Source: an uncultured Roseibium sp. (GTDB lineage Bacteria > Pseudomonadota > Alphaproteobacteria > Rhizobiales > Stappiaceae). From it: a DNA stretch of 64,000 bases. The notes below the pieces were generated by a model. That model saw only the letters and a program-made list of their open reading frames with translations, was not told the DNA's origin and searched no databases. Location of the stretch: the NCBI RefSeq assembly GCF_963669205.1, contig NZ_OY769915.1:5784501-5848500 (forward strand), written 5' to 3'. This document shows positions 50,493 to 59,328 of the stretch, piece by piece. Both the position numbers and the translations under genes were made by a program. The first letter of the stretch is position 1; each line of letters begins with the position of its first letter.

Positions 50493-50631
50493 ATGTCTCG
50501 GTATAATACAAGAGACAAATTCGCTAACGCCACCGGACGCCGCCTGTTCAGATTGCGGCATATTTCCAAACGCCCTTGTGTTCCTCCGCCCGACCTGTTG
50601 ATCTGCGCTATCGAACGGAGAAACAACCTTC

Positions 50632-51714
50632 ATGAAAACATTCGCGAATGCATGGTTCGGCAAGGGCCTGGAAACGACACCGGACCTCGCAACAGGTGAC
50701 ATTTCGCGATCATTGGGTCCGGCCCAGGACTTCTTTGCGGACGTGACAGGCGTGACGCCGTCTCCGCTGCTGGATCTGCCAGCACGCGCCGCGGAACTCG
50801 GGATTGGTGCCCTCTATGTCAAGGACGAACGCAATCGCCTGGGCCTCGGCAGTTTCAAGGCGCTCGGTGCCGCCTATGCGATCGCCAAGCAGGCCTTCGC
50901 AAAAGTCAGGGCAGGCGAGGCCAGCGATCCGGCGTCAGCACTCAATGGCACGACATTTGTCTGCGCCAGCGCCGGCAATCACGGCCTGTCACTCGCCGAA
51001 GGGGCCCGCATTTTCGGCGCAGCTTCGGTCGTCTTTGTCTCCGAGACGGTTCCCGAGGCTTTTGCGGAGCGGTTGAGGGACCGCGGTGCGCGGGTCGTCC
51101 GTTCCGGGGCGATCTACGAAGACAGTATGTCCGAGGCCGAACGGCAGGCGGGCGCGAATGGCTGGCAGCTCCTGTCGGACAGCACATGGCCTGGCATGAC
51201 GGCACCCGGCAGGGACGTCATGGAGGGGTACCTGATCATGGGTGCGGAGATCGAGGAACAGATCCCGGAACCACCGACCCACGTATTTCTGCAGGCAGGC
51301 GTCGGAGGCCTGGCCGCCGGTTGCGCCTCAAGCGCGCGCACCAGCTGGGGAAACGAGGTCACCATTGTCGTTGTGGAGCCGGAAGCTGCCCCGGCCCTTC
51401 AGGCGAGCATTGCCGCCGGTAAACCGGTTGTTGCCCCCGGCCCGGTCTCGAACATGGGTCGCCTGGACTGCAAGGAACCTTCTCATCTCGCCCTCAAGTT
51501 TCTTGCCCGTGAGGCCAACACCTTCGCCACGATCACGGATGAAGAAGCGGACGAAACCGTTGCCTGGCTGAAAGACCATAACCTTGCAACCACACCGTCC
51601 GGCGCAGCGGGTATCGCGGCTCTCCAGCATGCCAGGGGTCAATTCGAGGACCTGGGCCTGACCGCGCAGTCGCGGGTGCTCTGTTATCTTTCGGAAGGCC
51701 CGGAGCATGGCTGA
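50632..51714 (+). CDS. dpaL: Diaminopropionate ammonia-lyase-like PLP enzyme
   Basis: A 360-aa fold-II PLP enzyme: NAWFGKGLETTP-type start, the PLP lysine in RLGLGSFKALGAAYAI (about residue 73), SAGNHGLSLAEGARIFGA, the glycine loop QAGVGGLAAGC, and SEGPEH at the end. DpaL converts 2,3-diaminopropionate to pyruvate and ammonia, and related enzymes act on serine/threonine. It overlaps the M24 gene by 8 bases and is part of a three-gene unit with the EutA-like gene. Confidence 0.85.
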   Translation: MKTFANAWFGKGLETTPDLATGDISRSLGPAQDFFADVTGVTPSPLLDLPARAAELGIGALYVKDERNRLGLGSFKALGAAYAIAKQAFAKVRAGEASDPASALNGTTFVCASAGNHGLSLAEGARIFGAASVVFVSETVPEAFAERLRDRGARVVRSGAIYEDSMSEAERQAGANGWQLLSDSTWPGMTAPGRDVMEGYLIMGAEIEEQIPEPPTHVFLQAGVGGLAAGCASSARTSWGNEVTIVVVEPEAAPALQASIAAGKPVVAPGPVSNMGRLDCKEPSHLALKFLAREANTFATITDEEADETVAWLKDHNLATTPSGAAGIAALQHARGQFEDLGLTAQSRVLCYLSEGPEHG

Positions 51715-52843
51715 ACCCGACTTTCCGGAAACGGAGTTCGAGGGAAGACTGACGCGTGCACAGCGCGCGATGCGGTCAGAGGGGCTCGATGCGCTTTTCT
51801 TCACCACCGAGGCAGAGCTGCGGTATTTCACCGGTTTCCGGACGCTATTCTGGCAGAGCCCGACACGCCCCTGGTTTCTTGTCGTGCCCGTGTCCGGAAA
51901 ACCGATTGCCATCATCCCCCAGATCGGCGCTCACCTGATGGCTGCGACCTGGGTCGACGATATCCGAACCTTTGCTGCTCCGCATCCAACCGACGACGGC
52001 ATTTCACTTCTGGCGGAGTGTCTGTCGCGGTTCGGCAGGGTCGGCATGCCGATGGGCCGTGAGAGCGCGTTGCGCATGCCGCTTCGCGAGTTCCGGGAAC
52101 TGACCACCCGCCTCTCCCATCTTGAATTCGTTGATGCCTCCGATCTGATGCTGCAGCTGCGCATGGTCAAGTCGGAGCGCGAGATCGCGCTGCTGCGGCA
52201 GATCTGCGGGATCGGGTCGGCCGGTTTTGCAAATGCCGCAAACCTTTTTCAGGAAGGCCAGACACTGAAAGAGGTCTTTCGCACCTTCCGGATCGAACTG
52301 CTCCGTCAGGGTGCCGACGATGTCCCCTACCTTGTCGGGGGCGCGGGACAGGGCGGCTACGACGACGTCATTTCGCCGCCGACGGACCAGCAACTTGAAA
52401 AGGGCGACGTGCTCATGCTGGACACCGGCGCGACGAAGAACGGCTATTTCTGCGATTTCGACCGCAATTTCGCGATCGGCGTCGCAACAGATGCGGTCCG
52501 TGTCGCGCATGAAAAACTTGTCCTGGCCGTCGAGGCGGCCGCGGCCGTCGCTCGGCCCGGCAGGACCTGCGCGGATCTTTTCAGCGCCATGACTGCCGTT
52601 CTCGGACAGGACGACGGCGATGTCGGCAGACTTGGCCACGGCCTCGGCATGCAACTGACCGAAATGCCCTCCGTCACGGGCTTTGATACGACCGGACTGG
52701 AGGAAAACATGGTCATGACACTGGAGCCGAGCATTGACCTCGGGAACGGAAAGATGATGGTGCATGAAGAAAACATCGTCGTGCGGGATGGCCCGCCCGA
52801 GTTTCTCAGCACGCCGGCACCGAAGGAAATACCGGTCATATAG
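51707..52843 (+). CDS. M24-family peptidase/hydrolase (Xaa-Pro/ectoine-hydrolase type)
   Basis: A 378-aa pita-bread protein: N-terminal creatinase-like domain (LFFTTEAELRYFTGFR) and the metal site Asp in LMLDTGATKNGYFCDFDRNF, His in GRLGHGLGMQL, Glu in LEPSIDLG and EENIVV. Relatives include Xaa-Pro aminopeptidases, creatinase and ectoine hydrolase DoeA/EutD. Placement beside PLP-lyase and EutA-like genes echoes the ectoine degradation gene set, but eutC and eutE partners are missing. Start ATG 51707 is inside the end of dpaL. Confidence 0.88.
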   Translation: MAEPDFPETEFEGRLTRAQRAMRSEGLDALFFTTEAELRYFTGFRTLFWQSPTRPWFLVVPVSGKPIAIIPQIGAHLMAATWVDDIRTFAAPHPTDDGISLLAECLSRFGRVGMPMGRESALRMPLREFRELTTRLSHLEFVDASDLMLQLRMVKSEREIALLRQICGIGSAGFANAANLFQEGQTLKEVFRTFRIELLRQGADDVPYLVGGAGQGGYDDVISPPTDQQLEKGDVLMLDTGATKNGYFCDFDRNFAIGVATDAVRVAHEKLVLAVEAAAAVARPGRTCADLFSAMTAVLGQDDGDVGRLGHGLGMQLTEMPSVTGFDTTGLEENMVMTLEPSIDLGNGKMMVHEENIVVRDGPPEFLSTPAPKEIPVI

Positions 52844-52881
52844 GGTCAGCACCCTAGGGCAAGCACACCGGGAGGAGCGCC

Positions 52882-53625
52882 TTGGAACTGCAATTCGAAT
52901 GCGACGAAGGCCTGGGTTCAAGGGCAGCACTCGGCCTGATCGTGCTTCAGGCCGACGAGACCATCGAAAAGGAGTTCCGCCCGCTCTTCGATCTTGATGA
53001 CGTGGTGCTCTACCACTCGCGCATCCCGAGCGATCCGGAGGTCAACGAGGAAACGCTGATGCGCATGAAGGCGAGCCTCACGGACACGGCTGCCCTGCTT
53101 CCGGGCGCGCGCCCCCTCGACGTGATCGGTTACGCCTGCACCTCTGCGTCGACGGTGATCGGCTCGGAGGCGGTTGAAACGGCTGTCCGCAAGGCGCATC
53201 CGCAGGCGCGCGTGACCAACCCGGCCGTCGCGGTCGTCACCGCGCTGAAGCATCTCGGTTTGTCGAGGGTCGGCGTTGTGACGCCCTACATTGCCGAAGT
53301 CTCGGAAGCTGTCGTTGATCTGCTGCGAAGAGCGGGCCTGGATCCGGTTAGAATAGGGTCATTCGGACAATCCGAGGAAGCGACGGTCGCCCGGATCACG
53401 CCCCGGTCGGTTGAGCATGCGGTTCATGCCGTCGGCGGCGATACGGAAGTCGAGGCCGTGTTCGCGTCCTGCACCAACCTGCGCACCTTTCCGGTGATTG
53501 AAGCGTGCGAGAAAGAGCTGGGCAAGCCGGTGATCAGTTCGAACCTTGCCCTTGCCTGGCACATGATGCGGCTGGCCGGCCTCGACACCAGGGGGTTGGG
53601 ACCTGGAAAACTGTTCGAAAGCTGA
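52882..53625 (+). CDS. EutA/maleate isomerase-like Asp/Glu racemase-superfamily protein
   Basis: A 247-aa protein with the two cysteines of the superfamily: Cys in VIGYACTSAST (about residue 93) and Cys in VFASCTNLRTFP (about 197), and RVGVVTPYIAEVSEAVVDLL between. This is the EutA/maleate cis-trans isomerase/arylmalonate decarboxylase group. Translation likely begins at TTG 52882, with GGGAGGA well placed. A TAGGGT...ACCCTA palindrome sits in the 38-base gap after the M24 gene. Confidence 0.85.
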   Translation: MELQFECDEGLGSRAALGLIVLQADETIEKEFRPLFDLDDVVLYHSRIPSDPEVNEETLMRMKASLTDTAALLPGARPLDVIGYACTSASTVIGSEAVETAVRKAHPQARVTNPAVAVVTALKHLGLSRVGVVTPYIAEVSEAVVDLLRRAGLDPVRIGSFGQSEEATVARITPRSVEHAVHAVGGDTEVEAVFASCTNLRTFPVIEACEKELGKPVISSNLALAWHMMRLAGLDTRGLGPGKLFES

Positions 53626-53760
53626 CCCGGACGCGCCAATCGCAGCCTTTGGGCAATAAATCGACTGTCATCTTTCCGATTCGCAGGTTTGCGTGTTGAC
53701 TTCGCCCGATTTCCGGGCAAAAACACCGCCGTCTCAAGTTTTGACGATTGCGAGCACCCG

Positions 53761-53898
53761 ATGAACCGGCTCAGCGCCGACATTCTGGATATGATGTCCA
53801 AGGCTCTTTCCAGCGCAACATTCCTGCGCGGCGAGACCCGTTCGGCTGCCGTAACCGCTTTCAAACGCACTACAAAGACAACCAAGACCACCGCTTGA
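53761..53898 (+). CDS. Possible 45-aa small protein upstream of asd
   Basis: An ATG at 53761 opens a 45-codon frame (MNRLSADILDMMSKALSSAT...) ending in a Thr/Lys-rich stretch. A TTGACT and a GCCCG/CGGGC hairpin lie just upstream, but no strong ribosome site. It may be a leader or an untranslated stretch; the gap is otherwise empty. Confidence 0.25.
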   Translation: MNRLSADILDMMSKALSSATFLRGETRSAAVTAFKRTTKTTKTTA

Positions 53899-53913
53899 CG
53901 GTGCCGCTCATCC

Positions 53914-53964
53914 CGCCTCCCCGGGGATGGGAGGCGCCGAAAGCCGGCGAACCCGTTACCGGGT
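53914..53964 (+). promoter_or_regulatory. Structured 5' leader of asd
   Basis: Two hairpins lie 40-90 bases before the asd start: CGCCTCCC/GGGAGGCG (53914-53936) and ACCCG-TTAC-CGGGT (53951-53964), with flanking AGCCGG repeats on both sides of the second. The block does not match a riboswitch class I know. Cis-regulation of asd or a simple intergenic repeat are both possible. Confidence 0.35.
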
Positions 53965-54004
53965 AGCCGGTGAAGCGGGGAGACGGACAAGGACTAGACC
54001 GAAA

Positions 54005-55039
54005 ATGGGTTTCAAGATCGCAATTGCAGGCGCCACGGGCAATGTTGGCCGGGAACTGCTGGATATCCTGGAAGAGCGCGGCTTTCCGGCCGATGACGTT
54101 GTCGCCCTCGCTTCACGCCGTTCCCAGGGCACGGAAGTGTCCTTTGGCGACAAGACGCTGAAGGTTCAGGCGATGGAGAATTTCGACTTCTCCGACACGG
54201 ATATCTGCCTGATGTCAGCCGGCGGTTCCGTTTCCAAGGAATGGGCGCCAAGGATTGCGGCCAAGGGCTGCGTCGTGATCGACAATTCCTCGGCCTGGCG
54301 TTACGACGCCGACGTGCCGCTGATCGTTCCGGAAGTAAATGCCGATGCCGTCACCGGCTTCACCAAGAAGAACATCATTGCCAATCCGAACTGCTCCACC
54401 GCGCAGCTGGTCGTGGCGCTGAAGCCGCTCCACGAACATGCCAAGATCAAGCGGATCGTCGTGTCGACCTACCAGGCCGTGTCCGGCACCGGCAAGGACG
54501 CGATGGAAGAGCTGTTCAACCAGACCCGCGCCGTCTTCGTCAACGACCCGATCGAGCCGAACAAGTACCCGAAGCGGATCGCCTTCAACGTCATTCCTCA
54601 CTGCGATGCCTTCATGGAAGACGGCTACACCAAGGAGGAATGGAAGGTTTTGGCAGAGACCAAGAAGATGCTCGACCCGAGCATCAAGGTCACCTGCACG
54701 GCTGTCCGCGTTCCGGTCTTCATCGGTCACTCCGAAAGCGTCAACATCGAGTTCGAAAACGAGATTTCCGCCGACGAGGCACGAAGCATCCTGCGGGAAG
54801 CCCCTGGCTGCCTCGTGATCGACAAGCACGAAGACGGCGGCTACATGACACCTTACGAGGCAGCCGGCGAAGACGCGACCTACATCTCGCGCATCCGCGA
54901 AGACGCGACCGTCGAGAACGGCCTGAACATCTGGGTCGTCTCCGACAACCTGCGCAAGGGCGCGGCACTCAACACCATCCAGATTGCCGAAGTCCTCGTG
55001 AACCGCGGCCTGATCACTCCGAAAAAAGCCGCCGCGTAA
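54005..55039 (+). CDS. asd: Aspartate-semialdehyde dehydrogenase
   Basis: A 344-aa enzyme with IAIAGATGNVGREL at the N-terminus, the catalytic Cys in PNCSTAQLVVAL, STYQAVSGTGK, GHSESVNIEF with the catalytic His-type region, and WVVSDNLRKGAA at the end. It makes aspartate semialdehyde from aspartyl phosphate, feeding lysine/diaminopimelate, threonine and methionine synthesis. ATG 54005 gives the usual length; the upstream open frame covers the structured leader. Confidence 0.97.
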   Translation: MGFKIAIAGATGNVGRELLDILEERGFPADDVVALASRRSQGTEVSFGDKTLKVQAMENFDFSDTDICLMSAGGSVSKEWAPRIAAKGCVVIDNSSAWRYDADVPLIVPEVNADAVTGFTKKNIIANPNCSTAQLVVALKPLHEHAKIKRIVVSTYQAVSGTGKDAMEELFNQTRAVFVNDPIEPNKYPKRIAFNVIPHCDAFMEDGYTKEEWKVLAETKKMLDPSIKVTCTAVRVPVFIGHSESVNIEFENEISADEARSILREAPGCLVIDKHEDGGYMTPYEAAGEDATYISRIREDATVENGLNIWVVSDNLRKGAALNTIQIAEVLVNRGLITPKKAAA

Positions 55040-55049
55040 TTCCTTTCAG

Positions 55050-55073
55050 CGGGCGCCGTCCGGCGCCCGTTTT
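55050..55073 (+). terminator. Intrinsic terminator of asd
   Basis: GGGCGCC-GTCC-GGCGCCC, extended to 9 bp, followed by TTTT, 11 bases after the asd stop. Confidence 0.85.
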
Positions 55074-55104
55074 CCAATCATAAGTCAGAAAGCGCCGCTC
55101 GCTC

Positions 55105-55836
55105 ATGCCTGCGCCTTACACCCTGTCGTTTGACGACCATTGCGCCTCGGTGCCCGGAGCCCGGTTCACCGATTGGCTTGCGCAGCGGGCAGAACCTTAC
55201 TGGTCCGAAGCGACGGATCATGTCTTCACCCATGCGATCGGCGACGGTACCATGCCGGATGAGGCCTACGCCCGCTACCTGATCGAGGACTACACCTTCA
55301 TCACGGATCTGGCATCGACACTCGGCTACCTCGTTGCCAAGGCTCCGGACATGCAGGCCAAGTCGCGCCTGTCCGCCTTTCTCGCCTTGTTGACCTCAGA
55401 GGAAAACGACTACTTCCTGCGCTCCTTCGACGCGCTTGGCGTGCGCCCTGAAACCTACGCGCGGGCAGCACAGGGGCCGGTGACCCGGTCCTTTGCAGAC
55501 CTGCTTTTGAAGTCGTCGGGTGGCGGCACCTATCCCGAGGGACTGACATGCCTCCTCTGCGCGGAATGGTGCTATCTCACCTGGGGCGAACGTGAAGCGA
55601 AAAAACCGCGCCCGGCGCAATTCTACCTGGCGGAATGGATCGACCTCCACGCGGTCGCGGGCTTTAAGGATTTCGTCAACTGGCTCCGGCAGGAACTCGA
55701 TCGGATCGGGCCATCCCTGAGTGCCGAAATGCAGGAGAGACTGGCTGACCTCTTCAGGCAGATGAGCGCGCTGGAGCGGGATTTTTTCGAAACAGCCTGG
55801 TCCGGCCAAACTCCCGGGCACCCCGGTGCGGGCTAA
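55105..55836 (+). CDS. TenA-family (thiaminase II-like) protein
   Basis: A 243-aa all-helical TenA-fold protein: FTHAIGDGTMPDEAYARYLIEDYTFI, a LTCLLCAEWCYLTWG core helix and the C-terminal Glu in ALERDFFETAW. TenA enzymes hydrolyse amino-HMP for thiamine salvage. The Cys that acts as nucleophile in TenA_C enzymes cannot be placed with certainty here, so it may belong to the TenA_E type or have another substrate. No thiamine gene is adjacent. Confidence 0.8.
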   Translation: MPAPYTLSFDDHCASVPGARFTDWLAQRAEPYWSEATDHVFTHAIGDGTMPDEAYARYLIEDYTFITDLASTLGYLVAKAPDMQAKSRLSAFLALLTSEENDYFLRSFDALGVRPETYARAAQGPVTRSFADLLLKSSGGGTYPEGLTCLLCAEWCYLTWGEREAKKPRPAQFYLAEWIDLHAVAGFKDFVNWLRQELDRIGPSLSAEMQERLADLFRQMSALERDFFETAWSGQTPGHPGAG

Positions 55837-55844
55837 AAGAGACC

Positions 55845-56000
55845 TAGGGTCAGGACTCATTGATTTGGTTTAATTGGCGTAGCAAACGGCAATGAGCATC
55901 AAGGAAAAGCGCGACAGGCGGGCTTTCTGCCCGGTTGAGCGGTTTGACGAAGCAGGTCGAAGCCGTTTTTGCGTCCCGCAGGGATAGGGTACGGACCCTA
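55845..56000. repeat. Repeat element bounded by TAGGGT motifs
   Basis: The gap opens with TAGGGTCAGGACTC and closes with TAGGGTACGGACCCTA immediately upstream of the EamA start. The interior has no gene. The ends are short inverted versions of one another (TAGGGTC), so it may be a small non-autonomous element or two copies of a palindromic repeat. Confidence 0.45.
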
Positions 56001-56004
56001 AGCA

Positions 56005-56898
56005 ATGTATATCTATGAAGCCGCCGCACTCGGCGCGGCCACGCTCTGGGCCTTGACGGGGCTGCTCTCCGCAGGCCCCGCGCAGCATCTTGGCGCGATC
56101 GCCTTCAATTGCACCCGCATGGTCATGGTGACGCTCATGCTGTGCCTCTGGGTCGTGGTCGCGGGCGGATGGGACACGATCGGCAACGACCACCTGGCAC
56201 CGCTTGTTCTGTCCGGTTTCATCGGCATCTTCGCAGGAGACACGGCCCTCTTCCTGACCCTGAACCGGATGGGCCCGCGCCGGACCGCAATGCTCTTTTC
56301 CCTGAATGCGCCGCTCTCCGCGATCCTCGGCTGGCTGGTTCTCGATGAGACGCTGACGGGCATGCAATCCATCGGGATCGTGACCATCTTTGCAGGTGTC
56401 CTGCTCGCGATCCGCTTCGGCAAACGCAAGTCCCAGCTGCACAAGTGGGAAAGCATCAGGGGACCTGTCTGGATCGGCGTCGCCCTTGGATTTGCCGCTG
56501 CACTGTCGCAGTCGGTGGGTTCTCTCATCGCCCGGCCTGTCATGGAAACGGGTGCAGACCCGGTAGCAGCTTCAAGTATCCGGGTCGGTGTCGCTGCCCT
56601 GTGCCTGGTGGTTCTCACGCGGCTACCCTTCAGCTGGGTCAAGCCGGCAGGCCGCTTCACGGTCCCGATCGTCGGCATCATCGCGCTCTCCGGCCTCCTT
56701 GGAATGGGAATCGGGATGACACTGATCCTGTTTGCGCTTTCCGGTGGCGAGGTCGGCATCGTCGCAACGCTCTCCGCAACGACACCCGCGGTCATGCTGC
56801 CGATGATGTGGTGGCGGACCGGGGAATTCCCGGCGCTTGGCGCCTGGGCCGGAGCTTTTCTGGTTGTCGCCGGCAGTGCCCTGCTGTTTGCGTTCTAG
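56005..56898 (+). CDS. EamA/DMT-family transporter
   Basis: A 297-aa protein with about ten membrane segments in two repeats (ALWALTGLLSAGPAQHLGA..., SGFIGIFAGDTALFLTLNRMG; then GVALGFAAALSQSVGSLIAR and EFPALGAWAGAFLVVAGSALLFAF). Likely exporter of metabolites; substrate unknown. Its stop codon TAG lies inside the TCTAGAGC end of the nested repeat that follows, so the repeat may have replaced the original 3' end. The ATG comes five bases after a TAGGGT palindrome. Confidence 0.85.
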   Translation: MYIYEAAALGAATLWALTGLLSAGPAQHLGAIAFNCTRMVMVTLMLCLWVVVAGGWDTIGNDHLAPLVLSGFIGIFAGDTALFLTLNRMGPRRTAMLFSLNAPLSAILGWLVLDETLTGMQSIGIVTIFAGVLLAIRFGKRKSQLHKWESIRGPVWIGVALGFAAALSQSVGSLIARPVMETGADPVAASSIRVGVAALCLVVLTRLPFSWVKPAGRFTVPIVGIIALSGLLGMGIGMTLILFALSGGEVGIVATLSATTPAVMLPMMWWRTGEFPALGAWAGAFLVVAGSALLFAF

Positions 56899-57359
56899 AG
56901 CATTTTCCGACCAATTTGGGTCATTTGACCGAGGCCCCTTTTCGCGCTGGCGAGACGGTTCGCCCGCCGCGGTGTTTCCCACCACTAGTGCGGTGAATTT
57001 GAAGTTCGCATCATTGCTGCAGCAGTCTCCGAAGCGAACTTCAAATTCGTGAACCGCACTAGAAACATAGACTTGCCAGTCACCTTCTTGAATCTGAAGT
57101 TCGTTCGAAGCCCGCTGCAAAATGGGTCGAACTTCAGATTCAGGTGACTAGGGTGGACCAACGATGCCAGAGCGAAAAGGGGCCCGGCCAATCTTGATGT
57201 TTGTCGCTTGATTGCGTTCCGCAACCGGTGAGGATATCCAGCCCATCGGCGGCGTTGTGCCACTTGCACGATGCACCGCATCGCGCTTCGTGACCCGCCT
57301 GACCGAGTGAACCGGATATCCTCATCAAATGATCCAAATTGGTTGGAAAATGCTCTAGA
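56894..57359. repeat. Nested palindromic repeat element, 466 bp
   Basis: Outer arms TCTAGAGCATTTTCC... (56894-56928) and its complement (57325-57359) pair at 33 of 35 positions. Inside are two hairpins with related arms (56985-57062 and 57078-57149, both containing TGAAGTTCG) and further inverted pieces (GGCCCCTTTTCGC and GAGGATATCC). No coding frame is convincing. The TCTAGAGCA ends resemble intergenic palindromes common in Hyphomicrobiales. Confidence 0.75.
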
Positions 57360-57549
57360 GCAGCTGCGCAGAAGCCGATTCCGTTTTTTTCGTTTTGAAC
57401 ATCGGCATTTTTCACGATGAAGTAATCATGAAAGTCGGCCTGCATTTTTTCCACAGGGCGTTGAAATTCATGACTCATCGCTGAATGCGTTTGCTCAATA
57501 TTTACTTTAATTCCTTACATCCCCTTGGGAGAGGCAAAAGGGGTATTCC
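57360..57549. other. Promoter region of the Cache chemoreceptor
   Basis: AT-richer 190-base gap after the repeat. No operator recognised. A purine-rich GAGGCAAAAGGGG precedes the ATG at 57550. Confidence 0.4.
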
Positions 57550-59268
57550 ATGAAAAATCTTTTCGCTCGCCTGAGCGTCACGTCGACGCTGGCCATTGTT
57601 TCGGCCGGTGTTCTGACAGTCTCCATGTTCGTTGTCGGGTTCATCCTGTATCAGGTTGCCCTCGGCCAGGCGCAGACCGCCGCAATCACCAAGCAGGACG
57701 TGAACCTGAGGGTGGCCGCGACGATCTTTCAGGACCGCGTGGAGGGTGCCGATGTCACCTGGACCGACACCGGTAACGTGACGAGGATCGAGCTCGCGGA
57801 ATTCCCGGTTTTCAACGACGATCACACAATGATCGATGCGATCGGGCGGATGACCGGTGAAACCGCGACCGTTTTCCAGTGGGATCCCGAAAACAAGGAC
57901 TTCTGGCGCAAGACCACCAACATCATCAAGGGCGACGGCAAGAGGGCCGTCGGGACCCCGCTCGGCAAGAACGGTGCGGTCTATCCGGTGATCATGAGCG
58001 GCAAGACCTTCCACGGCCAGGCGACCATCCTCGGCAAGGATTATTTCACCGTCTACAAGCCGATCTTCGACTCCCAGGGCAACATCACCGGCATTCTTTA
58101 TGCCGGGGTCGAGAAAGCCGCGGTGGAAGCCAATGTCTGGGAACTGATGGGCGACTACACCATGCTGGCGCTGCCCGTGGTCATCATTTCCGTGCTGCTG
58201 CTGATATTCGCGATCCGTCGGCAGCTGCGCCCGGTCACAGCACTTGCTGAAATCACGTCGCAGATCGCGCAGGACAATCTCGATGACGAGGTTCCGTTCA
58301 AGGACCGGACCGACCAGATCGGCATGCTTGCGCAGGCGGTCAACGGGCTCAAGAACCGGGCAGCGGAACGCATCTCGCTTGCTGAGCAGCAGCGCGAAAA
58401 CGACTCCGCCACGCTCGATCGCCAGAACACGGTGCAGACCCTGATCGAGGATTTCCGCAACAACGTTTCGAACGTGTTGAGCTCGGTCAACGACACGGTC
58501 CAGGACCTCGGCGGCACCGCCGGCCGGTTGTCGGACCTCTCCGGCCAGAGCGCATCCGGGGCGATCGAAACCCTCAATTCGGCGGACGACGCGACCTCGA
58601 GCGTGCAGACCGTTGCAAGTGCAGCGGAAGAACTGTCCGCTTCCATCGGTGAAATCTCGCGTCAGGTCGCGCAAACGACGGAAGTTGTGAGCCGCGCGAC
58701 CGAAGGCACGCGCGTCACCAACGAGAAGGTAGAGGGACTGGCGTCTTCCGCCTCCAAGATCGGTGAGGTCGTCACCCTCATTCAGGCCATCGCCGAACAG
58801 ACCAACCTGCTGGCGCTCAACGCGACCATCGAGGCGGCACGCGCCGGCGAAGCGGGCAAGGGCTTTGCGGTTGTTGCCGCGGAGGTGAAGGAACTGGCCA
58901 CGCAAACCTCGAAGGCAACCGAAGAAATCGGTGCGCAGATCACCGCTATTCAGGACGCCACCAAGGAGTCTGTCAGCGCGATTGCGGAAATCACCACGAT
59001 CATGGAGGAGGTCAACTCCTACACCAGCACCATTGCCGCCGCAGTGAACGAGCAGGGTTCCGCGACGGGGGAGATCTCCCAGAACGCGCAGAAAGCGGCA
59101 GAAGGAACGACCTTCGTTTCCTCGCGCATGTCCGAGCTGTCCGGCACCGTGAATGAGACGTCCGAATCGTCACACTCGGTTCTGGATGCCTCCGAGATGC
59201 TGAACGCGCGGACAGAGGAACTGAAGCAGGAAGTCGAGACGTTCCTGCGCAACGTGGCCGCTGCCTGA
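57550..59268 (+). CDS. Methyl-accepting chemotaxis protein with Cache sensor
   Basis: A 572-aa receptor: N-terminal membrane helix (about 12-36), a single Cache-type periplasmic domain (about 40-195, with GKTFHGQATILGKDYFTVYKPI at its end), a second helix (about 200-219), HAMP, and the signalling tip IAEQTNLLALNATIEAARAG at about 414-433. The C-terminal NVAAA matches the other receptor in this window (43492-45387). A clear terminator follows at 59293. Confidence 0.93.
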   Translation: MKNLFARLSVTSTLAIVSAGVLTVSMFVVGFILYQVALGQAQTAAITKQDVNLRVAATIFQDRVEGADVTWTDTGNVTRIELAEFPVFNDDHTMIDAIGRMTGETATVFQWDPENKDFWRKTTNIIKGDGKRAVGTPLGKNGAVYPVIMSGKTFHGQATILGKDYFTVYKPIFDSQGNITGILYAGVEKAAVEANVWELMGDYTMLALPVVIISVLLLIFAIRRQLRPVTALAEITSQIAQDNLDDEVPFKDRTDQIGMLAQAVNGLKNRAAERISLAEQQRENDSATLDRQNTVQTLIEDFRNNVSNVLSSVNDTVQDLGGTAGRLSDLSGQSASGAIETLNSADDATSSVQTVASAAEELSASIGEISRQVAQTTEVVSRATEGTRVTNEKVEGLASSASKIGEVVTLIQAIAEQTNLLALNATIEAARAGEAGKGFAVVAAEVKELATQTSKATEEIGAQITAIQDATKESVSAIAEITTIMEEVNSYTSTIAAAVNEQGSATGEISQNAQKAAEGTTFVSSRMSELSGTVNETSESSHSVLDASEMLNARTEELKQEVETFLRNVAAA

Positions 59269-59292
59269 AGACATCTTCCAGGACGAATTCCG

Positions 59293-59322
59293 CACGGGGG
59301 CGTTTCGCCCTCGTGTTTTTTT
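59293..59322 (+). terminator. Intrinsic terminator of the Cache chemoreceptor gene
   Basis: CACGGGGGCG-TTT-CGCCCTCGTG (one mismatch) followed by seven T residues, 25 bases after the stop. Confidence 0.9.
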
Positions 59323-59328
59323 GATTTC

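Noticed and set aside
50632..53625. Calling this an ectoine degradation operon
   Set aside because: eutC and eutE partners are absent and the lyase is closer to DpaL; left as an open finding.
53914..53964. Known riboswitch upstream of asd
   Set aside because: No match to lysine, SAM, cobalamin or TPP riboswitch boxes that I could recognise.
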